Origin: Mycobacterium sp. E787
GTDB lineage: Bacteria > Actinomycetota > Actinomycetes > Mycobacteriales > Mycobacteriaceae
Reading direction: 5' to 3'
DNA length: 64,000 bases
NCBI RefSeq assembly: GCF_001668725.1
Contig: NZ_LZKL01000025.1
Coordinates: forward strand, 62,001-126,000
Part shown: in pieces, positions 1 through 9,072 of the stretch
Position numbering within the stretch: the stretch's first letter is position 1
How the letters are laid out: each line of letters starts with the position of its first letter
Made by a program: the position numbers and the translations under genes
Notes under the pieces: generated by a model
What the model saw: the letters and a program-made list of their open reading frames with translations, nothing else
Databases searched by the model: none
What the model was told of the DNA's origin: nothing

Positions 1-1224
1 ATTGCTCCCGCCGATGCCCAGAACGGGAAGCCCGTCGGTGACCGGCAAATTCGTTGACATGCCGTTCTGCGTCTGTGTCACGGAGGTGACGACGGCAACC
101 TGGGTCGGCTGGCTGACGATGCCGTTCCCGAAATTGACGGATGCCGAATACGTTGTGTACTTCTCGGTCAGGGTGTTTCCGCCGTCGCCGTAGGTGACGG
201 TGCCGGTCCCGGTGGGCGTGCCCAGGGTCGCGAAATTGACGTCTTGCGGCGGAACGACCAGACCTCGAGATCCGGTGTCGAAGATCACCTGCGAGTTCGG
301 CCCGCCGGCGATGGAGACGTCGACGTAGGGTCGGTTGATTTGCTGGTCCACCTGCACCGGGATGGTGGGCGCACCGCCGGTGCCGCCGGCGGCTCCGGGC
401 AGGCCCAACATCCCGGCGGCGCCGCCGGTGCCGCCGGGACCGCCCGCGACCCCGCCTGGGCCGCCGGAAACCCCGCCGGTCCCGCCCGCGCCGCCGTTGC
501 CGACGAGCGAGCCGCCGCGGCCGCCGATACCGCCGAGGCCGCCGAGCTCCCCGCCCAATCCGCCGGGGCCGCCGTTGCCGAACCACACCGCGCTGCCCCC
601 GGCGCCCCCTGTGCCGAAGGGGCCGCCGATCCCGCCCGCGCCGCCGTTGCCCCAAAGCAAGCCGCCGGTGCCGCCGGGCCCGCCGGGCGCGTCCCAGCCG
701 CCCATGCCGCCGGTGCCACCGAAGCCGATCAGCCCGGCCGGACCGCCCGGGCCGCCGGCTTGCCCGGTCGTTCCCGACCCGCCGCTGCCGCCGCTGCCCA
801 GCAAGATACCGCCCGGCCCGCCGGCCTGCCCCGTCCCCGGCGCCCCGTTGAGGCCGTTGCCGATCAGCGGGCGCCCCACCAGCAGCTCGGTGGGCAGGTT
901 GATCGCCCCCAGAACGTCCTGCCCGAGGAGCTGCAGCGGGTTGGTGCCGGCGGCCTCGGTCGCCGCATACGCGCCCGCGCCCGTGCTCAGCGCCCGGACG
1001 AACTGGGCGTGAAACGCCTCCGCCTGCGCGCCGAGCGCCTGATAGTCCAGGGCGTGGCCGGAAAACAGCGACGCGAGGGCGGCCGACACCTCGTCGCCGG
1101 CGGCCGCCACCACGGCGGTGGTCGAGGCCGCCGCCGCCCGGTGGGCCGCCGCCACCGACGATCCGATGCCCGCCAGGTCGCCGGCCGCATCCGCGACGAG
1201 TGCCGGCTCGATCAGCAACGACAT
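1..1224 (-). CDS. PE_PGRS protein with aspartic-protease-like C-terminal domain (PecA-like), truncated by the window edge
   Basis: The frame stays open from an ATG at 1222-1224 to the window start, giving 408 visible codons without the stop. Residues 1 to about 95 are a PE domain (begins [20 protein letters not shown]). A GRPLIGNG linker follows near residue 120, then Gly-rich GGxGG repeats to about residue 285. The remainder is not Gly-rich: it contains [10 protein letters not shown], then [14 protein letters not shown] with the DTGS motif at residues 316-319, and a beta-rich stretch with YGDGG. This matches the PE_PGRS aspartic proteases (PecA/PE_PGRS35 and PE_PGRS16 type), which are type VII-exported and act at the cell surface. 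The second catalytic Asp would lie outside the window, so protease activity is inferred. The gene is divergent from uvrC. Confidence 0.82.
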   Translation of the reverse strand, partial: MSLLIEPALVADAAGDLAGIGSSVAAAHRAAAASTTAVVAAAGDEVSAALASLFSGHALDYQALGAQAEAFHAQFVRALSTGAGAYAATEAAGTNPLQLLGQDVLGAINLPTELLVGRPLIGNGLNGAPGTGQAGGPGGILLGSGGSGGSGTTGQAGGPGGPAGLIGFGGTGGMGGWDAPGGPGGTGGLLWGNGGAGGIGGPFGTGGAGGSAVWFGNGGPGGLGGELGGLGGIGGRGGSLVGNGGAGGTGGVSGGPGGVAGGPGGTGGAAGMLGLPGAAGGTGGAPTIPVQVDQQINRPYVDVSIAGGPNSQVIFDTGSRGLVVPPQDVNFATLGTPTGTGTVTYGDGGNTLTEKYTTYSASVNFGNGIVSQPTQVAVVTSVTQTQNGMSTNLPVTDGLPVLGIGGSN

Positions 1225-1345
1225 TCTTCGACCCCCAGCGCTACCGGCCGCCCAGCGATACGCGGATGGTAATCCGCCGCAGCGACGAATTTCGCAGTTT
1301 TCACGGCCTGCCGCCGGGCTTTCCCGGTGCCCGTGCGACGGCTAC

Positions 1346-1351
1346 TAGCCT
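1346..1351 (+). promoter_or_regulatory. -10 element for a leaderless uvrC transcript
   Basis: TAGCCT fits the mycobacterial TAnnnT -10 consensus and ends 6 bases before the uvrC GTG. No Shine-Dalgarno sequence lies between them. The transcript probably begins at the start codon. Confidence 0.5.
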
Positions 1352-1357
1352 GGGAAC

Positions 1358-3301
1358 GTGCCAGATCCCGCAACGTATCGCCCCGCGCCCGGGTCCATCC
1401 CGGTCGAGCCCGGCGTCTACCGGTTCCGGGACGCGCACGGGCGGGTCATCTACGTCGGCAAGGCCAAGAGCCTGCGCAGCAGGCTGACGTCCTACTTCGC
1501 CGACGTCGCCGGCCTACATCCGCGAACCCGGCAGATGGTGACCACCGCGGCCAAGGTCGAGTGGACGGTGGTCAACACCGAAGTCGAGGCGCTGCAGCTG
1601 GAATACAACTGGATCAAGGAGTTCGATCCGCGCTTCAACGTCCGCTACCGCGACGACAAGTCCTACCCGGTGCTGGCCGTCACGCTGAACGAGGAGTTTC
1701 CCCGGCTGATGGTCTATCGCGGCCCGCGCCGCAAGGGTGTTCGCTATTTCGGCCCGTACTCCCATGCCTGGGCGATCCGCGAGACGCTGGATCTGCTCAC
1801 CCGCGTCTTCCCGGCGCGTACCTGCTCGGCCGGAGTCTTCAAGCGGCACAAGCAGATCGACCGCCCGTGCCTGCTCGGCTACATCGACAAATGCTCGGCC
1901 CCCTGCGTCGGCCGGGTCAGCGCCGAGCAGCATCGCCAGATCGTCGAGGACTTCTGCGACTTCCTGTCCGGCAAGACCGACCGGTTCGCGCGCGACCTGG
2001 AGCAGCAGATGAACGCCGCTGCCGAGGAACTCGACTTCGAGCGGGCCGCGCGGCTCCGCGACGACCTCGGCGCGTTGAAGCGGGCCATGGAAAAGCAGGC
2101 GGTGGTGCTCGGCGACGGCACCGACGCCGACGTGGTCGCCTTCGCCGACGACGACCTGGAGGCCGCGGTGCAGGTATTTCATGTCCGCGGCGGCCGGGTG
2201 CGCGGCCAGCGCGGCTGGATCGTCGAAAAGTCCGGGGATCCGGGCGAATCCGGCGAGGAGCGGTTGGTCGAGCAATTCCTGACGCAGTTCTACGGTGAGC
2301 AGGCCGAACTGGACGGGGCCGCCGACGAATCCACCAATCCCGTGCCCCGGGAGGTGCTGGTGCCGTGCCTGCCGTCCAACGCCGACGAGCTGACCGCCTG
2401 GCTGTCCGGGCTGCGCGGGTCGCGGGTCGCGCTGCGGGTCCCGCGGCGCGGCGACAAGCGCGCGCTGGCCGAAACCGTGCAGCGCAACGCGAAAGAGGCG
2501 CTGCAGCAACACAAGCTGAAGCGGGCCGGCGACTTCAACGCCAGATCGGCTGCGCTGCAGAATATTCAAGAGGCGCTGGGGCTCGCGGATGCGCCGCTGC
2601 GCATCGAATGCGTCGACATCAGCCACGTGCAGGGCACCGACGTGGTGGGCTCGCTGGTGGTGTTCGAGGACGGCCTGCCGCGCAAGTCGGACTACCGCCA
2701 CTTCGGCATCCGGGAGGCCGCCGGGCAGGGACGCTCCGACGACGTGGCCTCCATCGCCGAGGTCACCCGCCGCCGGTTCGCGCGGCACCTCAACGAGCAA
2801 AAAGACCCCAATATGCTTTCCCCGGAAGGGAAATCGCGCCGCTTCGCCTACCCGCCGAATCTGTTCGTCGTCGACGGCGGTGCGCCGCAAGTCAACGCGG
2901 CATCGGCCGTGCTCGACGAACTCGGCATCACCGACGTCGCCGTCATCGGCCTGGCCAAGCGGCTGGAGGAGATCTGGGTGCCGTCGGAGCCCGACCCGAT
3001 CATCATGCCCCGCAACAGCGAGGGCCTCTACCTGCTGCAGCGCGTGCGTGACGAGGCGCACCGGTTCGCCATCGCCTACCATCGCAGCAAGCGATCCAAG
3101 CGAATGACCGCCTCGGCGCTGGATTCGGTGCCAGGATTGGGGGAGCATCGCCGCAAGGCGCTGGTAACCCATTTCGGATCGATAGCCCGCCTCAAGGAGG
3201 CCACCGTCGACCAGATCACCGCCGTTCCGGGCATCGGCGTGGCCACCGCCACGGCCGTCCTCGAGGCGCTGCGACCCGCGCCACCGGAAGTCGCCGAATG
3301 A
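1358..3301 (+). CDS. uvrC: UvrABC system subunit C (excinuclease)
   Basis: UvrC is the nuclease of nucleotide excision repair: it cuts DNA 3' and then 5' of a lesion bound by UvrB. The 647-residue product has the usual mycobacterial length. A GIY-YIG nuclease domain opens the protein (GVY at 19-21, IYVGKAKS from 31). A UVR motif that contacts UvrB lies near 205-245 ([15 protein letters not shown]). An RNase H-like endonuclease domain follows ([29 protein letters not shown]). Two C-terminal helix-hairpin-helix motifs end the protein ([28 protein letters not shown]). The GTG start has no Shine-Dalgarno but sits 6 bases after a -10 element. Its stop overlaps the rapZ start by 4 bases, so uvrC heads the uvrC-rapZ-cuvA-whiA operon. 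Confidence 0.97.
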   Translation: MPDPATYRPAPGSIPVEPGVYRFRDAHGRVIYVGKAKSLRSRLTSYFADVAGLHPRTRQMVTTAAKVEWTVVNTEVEALQLEYNWIKEFDPRFNVRYRDDKSYPVLAVTLNEEFPRLMVYRGPRRKGVRYFGPYSHAWAIRETLDLLTRVFPARTCSAGVFKRHKQIDRPCLLGYIDKCSAPCVGRVSAEQHRQIVEDFCDFLSGKTDRFARDLEQQMNAAAEELDFERAARLRDDLGALKRAMEKQAVVLGDGTDADVVAFADDDLEAAVQVFHVRGGRVRGQRGWIVEKSGDPGESGEERLVEQFLTQFYGEQAELDGAADESTNPVPREVLVPCLPSNADELTAWLSGLRGSRVALRVPRRGDKRALAETVQRNAKEALQQHKLKRAGDFNARSAALQNIQEALGLADAPLRIECVDISHVQGTDVVGSLVVFEDGLPRKSDYRHFGIREAAGQGRSDDVASIAEVTRRRFARHLNEQKDPNMLSPEGKSRRFAYPPNLFVVDGGAPQVNAASAVLDELGITDVAVIGLAKRLEEIWVPSEPDPIIMPRNSEGLYLLQRVRDEAHRFAIAYHRSKRSKRMTASALDSVPGLGEHRRKALVTHFGSIARLKEATVDQITAVPGIGVATATAVLEALRPAPPEVAE

Positions 3302-4221
3302 CAAGCCAGGACGAGTTCACCAACAACCGCCCGGGCGACGCCTACCCCGAAGACGGGGCCGGCATCGACGTCGTGCTGGTGACGGGGTTGTCGGGCGCCG
3401 GGCGGGGCACGGCGGCCAAGGTGCTCGAGGACCTCGGCTGGTACGTGGCCGACAACCTGCCGCCCCAGCTGATCACCCGGATGGTCGATTTCGGGCTGGC
3501 CGCGGGTTCGCGGATCACCCAGCTGGCGGTGGTGATGGACGTGCGGTCGCGGGGATTCACCGGCGATCTCGACGAGGTGCGCACCGAACTGGCCACCCGC
3601 AACATCACCCCGCGCGTGGTGTTCATGGAGGCCTCCGACGACATGCTGGTGCGCCGCTACGAACAGAACCGCCGCAGCCATCCGCTGCAGGGCGAGCAGA
3701 CGCTGGCCGAGGGCATCGCCGCCGAACGCCGGATGCTGGCGCCGGTCCGCGCCACCGCCGACCTGATCATCGACACCTCGACGCTGTCGGTGCGGGGCCT
3801 GCGGGAGAGCATCGAGCGGGCGTTCGGCGGCGAGACCGGCGCGTCCACCAGCGTCACCGTCGAGTCCTTCGGCTTCAAGTACGGCCTGCCGATGGACGCC
3901 GACATGGTGATGGACGTCCGGTTCCTGCCCAACCCGCACTGGGTCGACGACCTGCGCCCGCTCACCGGCGAGCATCCCGCGGTGCGCGACTACGTGTTGG
4001 GCCAGCCCGGCGCGGAGGAGTTCCTCGACGCTTACCATCGTTTGCTGAACCTGGTTGTCGACGGCTATCGCCGGGAGGGCAAGCGTTACATGACGGTCGC
4101 CATCGGCTGCACCGGCGGCAAGCATCGCAGCGTCGCGATCGCCGAGGCGTTGATGCAGCTGCTGCGGGGCAACCCGCAGCTGGCCGTGCGGGTGCTGCAC
4201 CGGGATCTGGGTCGCGAATGA
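3298..4221 (+). CDS. rapZ: RapZ/YvcJ family nucleotide-binding protein
   Basis: This 307-residue protein belongs to the RapZ (YvcJ) P-loop NTPase family. In E. coli RapZ is an RNA adaptor controlling GlmS; the actinobacterial role is less clear. The P-loop reads GLSGAGRGT at residues 30-38, with Arg where the classical Walker A has Lys. The C-terminal domain contains the family motif region [16 protein letters not shown]. The ATG overlaps the uvrC stop (ATGA), and the gene's own stop overlaps the cuvA start in the same way, showing tight translational coupling. The uvrC-rapZ-cuvA-whiA order is conserved in actinobacteria and much of it in Firmicutes, which supports the family call more than a precise function. 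Confidence 0.93.
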   Translation: MTSQDEFTNNRPGDAYPEDGAGIDVVLVTGLSGAGRGTAAKVLEDLGWYVADNLPPQLITRMVDFGLAAGSRITQLAVVMDVRSRGFTGDLDEVRTELATRNITPRVVFMEASDDMLVRRYEQNRRSHPLQGEQTLAEGIAAERRMLAPVRATADLIIDTSTLSVRGLRESIERAFGGETGASTSVTVESFGFKYGLPMDADMVMDVRFLPNPHWVDDLRPLTGEHPAVRDYVLGQPGAEEFLDAYHRLLNLVVDGYRREGKRYMTVAIGCTGGKHRSVAIAEALMQLLRGNPQLAVRVLHRDLGRE

Positions 4222-5276
4222 GCTCGGCGACAAACAAGGGCATCGTCGCGCTGGGGGGTGGGCACGGCCTGTATGCGACGCTGTCGGCGGCGCGCCGGCT
4301 GACGCCCCACGTCACCGCGGTGGTCACCGTCGCCGACGACGGTGGCTCGTCGGGCCGGCTGCGCAGCGAACTGGACGTGATCCCGCCCGGCGATCTGCGA
4401 ATGGCCTTGGCGGCGTTGGCATCCGACAGCCCGCACGGGCGGCTGTGGGCGACCATCCTGCAGCACCGATTCGGCGGCACCGGCGCGCTGGCCGGGCACC
4501 CGATCGGCAACCTGCTGCTGGCCGGCCTCAACGAGGTGCTCGCCGATCCGGTCGCGGCCCTCGACGAGCTCGGCCGCATCCTCGGCGTGAAGGGCAGGGT
4601 GTTGCCGATGTGCCCGATCGCGCTGCAGATCGAGGCGGACGTGTCCGGCCTGGAGACCGACCCGCGGATGTTCCGCCTGATCCGCGGCCAGGTGGCGATC
4701 GCCACCACGCCGGGCAAGGTGCGGCGGGTGCGGCTGTTGCCGCCCAACCCGCCGGCGACCCGGCAGGCCGTCGACGCCATCATGGCCGCCGACCTGGTGG
4801 TGCTGGGGCCCGGATCCTGGTTCACCAGCGTGATCCCGCACGTGCTGGTCCCCGGGCTGGCCTCGGCGTTGCGGGCGACCACCGCGCGGCGGGCCCTGGT
4901 GCTCAACCTGGTCGCCGAGCCCGGAGAGACGGCCGGCTTCTCGGTGGAACGCCACCTGCATGTGCTGGCGCAGCACGCGCCCGGATTCACCGTGCACGAC
5001 ATCATCATTGACGCCGAACGGGTGACCGGTGAGCGCGAACGCGAGCAACTGCGCCGGACCGCGACGCTGCTGGAAGCCGAGGTCCACTTCGCCGACGTGT
5101 CCCGACCTGGTACACCTTTACATGACCCGGGCAAGCTCGCGGCGGCGCTCGACGGGGTCCGAGCGGGCCACACATCTGGTTTACAAGGTGGCCCGAAAGG
5201 CCCGGGAGCCCCTTCGGCGACCACCACGAACGAGATCCGCGTCGACGGCGAGAGAGGTGACGACGCGTGGCGATGA
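4218..5276 (+). CDS. cuvA: YvcK/CofD-like protein, cell-wall and carbon-use factor CuvA
   Basis: A 352-residue YvcK-family protein of the CofD-like fold. YvcK proteins bind UDP-sugars and are needed for normal cell shape and growth on gluconeogenic carbon; the mycobacterial member is CuvA. The Gly-rich nucleotide-binding loop is near the N terminus ([18 protein letters not shown]) and is followed by the family motif [12 protein letters not shown]. The ATG overlaps the rapZ stop by 4 bases, and the 3' end overlaps whiA by 10 bases. The C-terminal 50 residues, after [18 protein letters not shown], are low in family motifs and probably variable. The operon position between rapZ and whiA is the conserved one. 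Confidence 0.93.
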   Translation: MSSATNKGIVALGGGHGLYATLSAARRLTPHVTAVVTVADDGGSSGRLRSELDVIPPGDLRMALAALASDSPHGRLWATILQHRFGGTGALAGHPIGNLLLAGLNEVLADPVAALDELGRILGVKGRVLPMCPIALQIEADVSGLETDPRMFRLIRGQVAIATTPGKVRRVRLLPPNPPATRQAVDAIMAADLVVLGPGSWFTSVIPHVLVPGLASALRATTARRALVLNLVAEPGETAGFSVERHLHVLAQHAPGFTVHDIIIDAERVTGEREREQLRRTATLLEAEVHFADVSRPGTPLHDPGKLAAALDGVRAGHTSGLQGGPKGPGAPSATTTNEIRVDGERGDDAWR

Positions 5277-6250
5277 CGACCGAAGTCAAGGACGAGCTGA
5301 GCCGCCTGGTGGTGAAGTCGGTCAGCGCGCGGCGCGCCGAGGTCACGTCGCTGCTGAGGTTCGCCGGCGGGTTGCACATCGTCGGCGGCCGGGTCGTCGT
5401 CGAGGCCGAGGTGGATCTGGGCAACGTCGCGCGCCGGCTGCGCAAGGACATCTTCGAGCTCTACGGGTACAACGCCGTCGTGCATGTGTTGTCGGCCAGT
5501 GGAATTCGCAAGAGCACGCGCTACGTGCTGCGGGTGGCCAACGACGGCGAGGCGCTCGCCCGGCAGACCGGCCTGCTCGACATGCGGGGCCGTCCGGTGC
5601 GCGGGCTGCCCGCCCAGGTCGTCGGCGGCAGCATCGCCGACGCCGAGGCGGCCTGGCGGGGCGCCTTTTTGGCGCACGGCTCGCTCACCGAGCCGGGACG
5701 TTCGTCGGCGCTGGAGGTCAGCTGCCCCGGCCCGGAGGCCGCGCTGGCGCTGGTCGGTGCGGCGCGCCGGCTGGGGGTCAGCGCTAAGGCGCGCGAGGTG
5801 CGCGGTGCCGACCGGGTGGTGGTGCGCGACGGCGAGGCGATCGGCGCCCTGCTGACCCGGATGGGGGCCCAGGACACCCGGCTGGTCTGGGAGGAGCGCC
5901 GGATGCGTCGCGAGGTCCGCGCGACGGCCAACCGGCTGGCCAATTTCGACGACGCCAACCTGCGCCGCTCGGCGCGCGCGGCGGTCGCGGCGGCCGCCCG
6001 GGTGGAGCGCGCGCTCGAGATCCTCGGCGACACCGTCCCGGACCATCTGGCCTCGGCGGGCAGGCTGCGCGTCGAGCACCGGCAGGCGTCGCTGGAGGAG
6101 CTGGGCCGGCTGGCCGACCCGCCGATGACGAAAGACGCTGTGGCCGGCCGCATTCGGCGGCTGCTGTCGATGGCCGACCGCAAGGCGAAAGTCGAGGGCA
6201 TCCCGGACACCGAGTCGGCGGTGACGCCCGACCTCTTGGAGGACGCCTGA
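5267..6250 (+). CDS. whiA: DNA-binding regulator WhiA
   Basis: WhiA is a LAGLIDADG-homing-endonuclease-like protein fused to a C-terminal helix-turn-helix. In Streptomyces it works with WhiB to control sporulation septation; in mycobacteria the role is less defined. The 327-residue product starts with a GTG inside the end of cuvA ([16 protein letters not shown]), preceded by a GAGAGAGG ribosome site. The central domain contains [13 protein letters not shown] and [20 protein letters not shown]. The C-terminal domain ([20 protein letters not shown]) is the DNA-binding helix-turn-helix typical of WhiA. It is the last gene of the uvrC operon; WS/DGAT follows after 21 bases with its own leaderless-type promoter. 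Confidence 0.95.
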   Translation: MAMTTEVKDELSRLVVKSVSARRAEVTSLLRFAGGLHIVGGRVVVEAEVDLGNVARRLRKDIFELYGYNAVVHVLSASGIRKSTRYVLRVANDGEALARQTGLLDMRGRPVRGLPAQVVGGSIADAEAAWRGAFLAHGSLTEPGRSSALEVSCPGPEAALALVGAARRLGVSAKAREVRGADRVVVRDGEAIGALLTRMGAQDTRLVWEERRMRREVRATANRLANFDDANLRRSARAAVAAAARVERALEILGDTVPDHLASAGRLRVEHRQASLEELGRLADPPMTKDAVAGRIRRLLSMADRKAKVEGIPDTESAVTPDLLEDA

Positions 6251-6259
6251 TCGGGGGGC

Positions 6260-6265
6260 TACGGT
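6260..6265 (+). promoter_or_regulatory. -10 element for the WS/DGAT gene
   Basis: TACGGT (TAnnnT type) ends 6 bases before the ATG at 6272, with no Shine-Dalgarno between them. This predicts a leaderless mRNA independent of the whiA operon. Confidence 0.45.
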
Positions 6266-6271
6266 TCTCCC

Positions 6272-7660
6272 ATGAAGCGGCTTTCGAGTGTCGACGCGGC
6301 GTTCTGGTCCGCGGAAACCGCGGGCTGGCACATGCATGTGGGCGCGCTCGCGATCTGCGATCTCACTGATGCACCCGACTTCAGCTTTCAACGCGTTCGC
6401 CAGCTGATCATCGAGCGCCTGCCCGAGCTGCCGCAGTTGCGCTGGCGCGTCACCGGCGCACCGCTGGGGCTCGACCGGCCGTGGTTCGTCGAGGACGAGG
6501 AACTCGACGTCGACTTCCACATCCGGCGCATCGCGGTGCCCGCGCCGGGCGGCCGGCGCGAGGTCGACGAGCTGGTGGGTCGGCTGATGTCTTACAAGCT
6601 CGACCGCTCGCGACCGCTGTGGGAGCTCTGGGTCATCGAGAATGTAAAGGGCAACCGGGTCGCGACGCTGACCAAGATGCACCACGCCATCGTCGACGGC
6701 GTCTCTGGCGCCGGGCTGGGCGAAATCCTGCTGGACGTCACCCCCGAGCCGCGGCCGCCGAAAGAGGAGACGGTGGGATCGCTGGTGGGATTCCAGCTCC
6801 CCGGCATCGAGCGGCGCGCGGTGGGTGCTCTGGTCAATCTGGCGGTGAAAACGCCGTTTCGGATCACCAGGCTGCTGGAGCAGACGGTGCGCCAGCAGAT
6901 CGCCGCTCTGGGCGTCACCAGCAGGCCGCCGGGCTACTTCGAGGCGCCCAAGACCCGATTCAACGCGCCGGTGTCACCTCACCGGCGGATCACCGGCTGC
7001 CGCGTCGAGCTGGACCGGGCCAAGGCTGTCAAGGACGCCTTTGGTGTCAAGCTCAACGACGTGGTGCTGGCCCTCGTGGCCGGGGCCGCCCGAGAGTACC
7101 TCCTGAAACATGACGAGTTGCCGGCCAAACCGCTCATCGCGCAGATCCCGGTCTCGACGCGCACCGACGAAAGCAAGAGCGACGTCGGCAACAAGATCAG
7201 CTCGATGACCGCATCGCTGGCCACTGACATCGAAGACCCCGCCGATCGGCTGAGGGCCATCCATGAAAGCACCCAAAGCGCCAAAGGTATGGCCAAAGCG
7301 CTTTCGGCGCACCAGATCATGGGCCTTACCGAGACCACGCCGCCGGGATTGCTGCAGCTGGCCGCCCGGGCCTATACCGCCACCGGGCTGTCGCGCAACC
7401 TGGCCCCGATCAATCTGGTGGTGTCCAATGTCCCCGGCCCGCCCATGCCTCTTTACATGGCCGGCGCCAAACTGGAGTCGCTGGTGCCGCTCGGCCCGCC
7501 CGTCATGGACATCGCTTTGAACATCACCTGCTTCTCGTACGAGAAATACCTGGACTTCGGATTTGTCACCACCCCCGAAGTCGCCAATGACATCCACGAG
7601 ATGGCCCGCGCCGTCGAGCCGGCGCTGACCGAGCTGGAGAAGGCCGCCGCGCGGGAGTGA
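6272..7660 (+). CDS. Wax ester synthase / diacylglycerol acyltransferase (WS/DGAT), Rv1425-like
   Basis: This 462-residue protein is a bacterial WS/DGAT. The family transfers a fatty acyl group from acyl-CoA to diacylglycerol or a long-chain alcohol, making storage triacylglycerol or wax esters at the membrane/lipid-droplet interface. The catalytic HHxxxDG motif is present as HHAIVDG at residues 137-143, preceded by the conserved [10 protein letters not shown]. The C-terminal family block [20 protein letters not shown] is also present. Length and position after whiA match M. tuberculosis Rv1425; the small gene between them in M. tuberculosis (Rv1424c) is absent. Substrate preference cannot be read from the sequence. 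Confidence 0.92.
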   Translation: MKRLSSVDAAFWSAETAGWHMHVGALAICDLTDAPDFSFQRVRQLIIERLPELPQLRWRVTGAPLGLDRPWFVEDEELDVDFHIRRIAVPAPGGRREVDELVGRLMSYKLDRSRPLWELWVIENVKGNRVATLTKMHHAIVDGVSGAGLGEILLDVTPEPRPPKEETVGSLVGFQLPGIERRAVGALVNLAVKTPFRITRLLEQTVRQQIAALGVTSRPPGYFEAPKTRFNAPVSPHRRITGCRVELDRAKAVKDAFGVKLNDVVLALVAGAAREYLLKHDELPAKPLIAQIPVSTRTDESKSDVGNKISSMTASLATDIEDPADRLRAIHESTQSAKGMAKALSAHQIMGLTETTPPGLLQLAARAYTATGLSRNLAPINLVVSNVPGPPMPLYMAGAKLESLVPLGPPVMDIALNITCFSYEKYLDFGFVTTPEVANDIHEMARAVEPALTELEKAAARE

Positions 7661-7715
7661 TCGCCGGCAACGTCCGGTAGCCGAGCGGGCTTTTCGCGAT
7701 CACCGACGACATGTC

Positions 7716-7730
7716 GGGACTTTCTGCCCT
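7716..7730. promoter_or_regulatory. Candidate DosR (DevR) box upstream of the hsaA-like operon
   Basis: GGGACTTTCTGCCCT agrees with the published DosR motif GGGACTTnnGnCCCT at 11 of 12 defined positions. It lies 56 bases after the WS/DGAT stop and about 140 bases before the hsaA-like start, on the distal side of a KstR-like operator. DosR activates mycobacterial genes in hypoxia, NO and CO. Binding is predicted only. Confidence 0.6.
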
Positions 7731-7757
7731 AGTGCCTGCCCGCCCCGAGGCCGTAAC

Positions 7758-7771
7758 TAGAACAAGTTACA
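7758..7771. promoter_or_regulatory. Candidate KstR operator upstream of the hsaA-like operon
   Basis: TAGAACAAGTTACA contains the AACnnGTT core (7761-7768) of the KstR operator, the TetR-type repressor of cholesterol catabolism. Its surrounding bases (actagaaca-n-gtta-n-agtt) also occur at 11502-11520, upstream of the kshA-like gene. A TAGCCT -10-like hexamer lies at 7836-7841. Confidence 0.65.
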
Positions 7772-7869
7772 GTTCGCATTTTATGCCGCTGTACAGCAGG
7801 AACAATGACATATTGGCCGAGATTGCAACGTTCTCTAGCCTTGTGACCAGCTCGCCCCGGAGGTAAGCA

Positions 7870-9054
7870 GTGACGTCCATTCAAGTACTCGATGCTCAAT
7901 CCGTCTTGGCCGCCGTCGACGACCTGCTGCCCAAGCTGAGGCAGCGCGCGCCGGAGACGGAGGAGCTGCGGCGGCTGCCGGACGCGACGGTCAGCGAGCT
8001 GCAGGAGATCGGCTTCTTCCGGCTGCTGCAGCCGGCGCAGTGGGGTGGCATGCAGTGCGATCCGACGGTGTTCTTCGAGGCCGTCCGGCGGCTGGCCAGT
8101 GCGTGCGGGTCTACCGGGTGGGTGGCATCGATCCTCGGCGTGCACAACTGGCACGCGGCGCAATTCGACCAGCAGGCCCAGCAGGACGTGTGGGGCGAGG
8201 ACCCGAACGTGCGGATCTCCTCGTCGTACGCCCCGATGGGCGCCGGTCAGGTGGTCGACGGCGGTTATCTGCTCAATGGCTCGTGGCACTGGTCGTCGGG
8301 TTGCGACCACGCCACGTGGACCTTCGTCGGCGGCCCGGTGATCAAGGACGGCCAGCCGGTCGACTTCGGCAGCTTCTTGATCCCCATCGGCGACTACCGC
8401 ATCGACGACGTCTGGCACGTCGTCGGCCTGAAGGGCACCGGCAGCAACACCCTGGTGGTCAAGGACGTGTTCGTGCCCCGGCACCGGTTCCTGTCCTACA
8501 GGTCGATGAATGACCACACCGCCGGCGGGCTGGTGGTGAACACCGATCCGGTCTACCGAATGCCATGGGGCACCATGCATCCCACCACGATCACCGCCCC
8601 CATCGTCGGGATGGCCTACGGCGCCTACGATTCCCACGTCGAACATCAAGGCAAGCGGGTGCGCGCGGCGTTCGCGGGCGAGAAGTCCAAAGAGGACCCC
8701 TTTGCCAAGGTGCGCATCGCCGAGGCGGCCAGCGACATCGACGCCGCGTGGCGGCAGCTGATGGGCAACGTCGGCGACGAGTACGCGTGCCTGCTGGCGG
8801 GTCGGGAAGTCCCGTTCGAGCTGCGGGCCCGGGCCCGTCGCGACCAGGTGCGTGCCACCGCCCGCGCGATCGCCGCGATCGACCGCTTGTTCGACGCCTC
8901 GGGCGCCACCGCGTTGGCCAACAGCAGCCCCATTCAACGGTTTTGGCGCGACGCGCACGCCGGCCGGGTGCACGCCGCCAACGATCCCGAGCGGGCCTAC
9001 CTGATCTTCGGCAATCACGAATTCGGGCTGCCGCCCGGCGACACGATGGTCTGA
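7870..9054 (+). CDS. HsaA-like flavin-dependent hydroxylase (3-HSA hydroxylase paralog)
   Basis: The 394-residue product has the same length as M. tuberculosis HsaA and follows it closely end to end, as far as I can recall that sequence. HsaA has an acyl-CoA dehydrogenase fold and, with FMNH2 from HsaB and O2, hydroxylates the phenol 3-HSA to the catechol 3,4-DHSA in steroid ring A/B breakdown. Visible features: start MTSIQVLDAQSVLAAVDDLL, the CGSTGWVASILGVHNWHAA block, SSYAPMGAG, LKGTGSNTLVVKDVFVP, and the end RVHAANDPERAYLIFGNHEF. The GTG start has a good ribosome site (CGGAGGT). The P450 gene follows after 18 bases, probably in one operon. No HsaB reductase is in the window, so it must be borrowed. 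Because the usual hsaA lies in the main cholesterol cluster in relatives, this is probably a second copy. Confidence 0.88.
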   Translation: MTSIQVLDAQSVLAAVDDLLPKLRQRAPETEELRRLPDATVSELQEIGFFRLLQPAQWGGMQCDPTVFFEAVRRLASACGSTGWVASILGVHNWHAAQFDQQAQQDVWGEDPNVRISSSYAPMGAGQVVDGGYLLNGSWHWSSGCDHATWTFVGGPVIKDGQPVDFGSFLIPIGDYRIDDVWHVVGLKGTGSNTLVVKDVFVPRHRFLSYRSMNDHTAGGLVVNTDPVYRMPWGTMHPTTITAPIVGMAYGAYDSHVEHQGKRVRAAFAGEKSKEDPFAKVRIAEAASDIDAAWRQLMGNVGDEYACLLAGREVPFELRARARRDQVRATARAIAAIDRLFDASGATALANSSPIQRFWRDAHAGRVHAANDPERAYLIFGNHEFGLPPGDTMV

Positions 9055-9072
9055 CACCCACAGGAGACAGCG

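Noticed and set aside
335-1012. Pro-rich open frame on the + strand across the PE_PGRS gene
   Set aside because: It is the antisense reading of GGxGG repeats; the - strand frame gives a perfect PE domain, PGRS and DTGS domain.
3962-6685. Long - strand open frame opposite cuvA and whiA
   Set aside because: Antisense shadow; the translated sequence has no recognisable domain and the + strand genes are certain.
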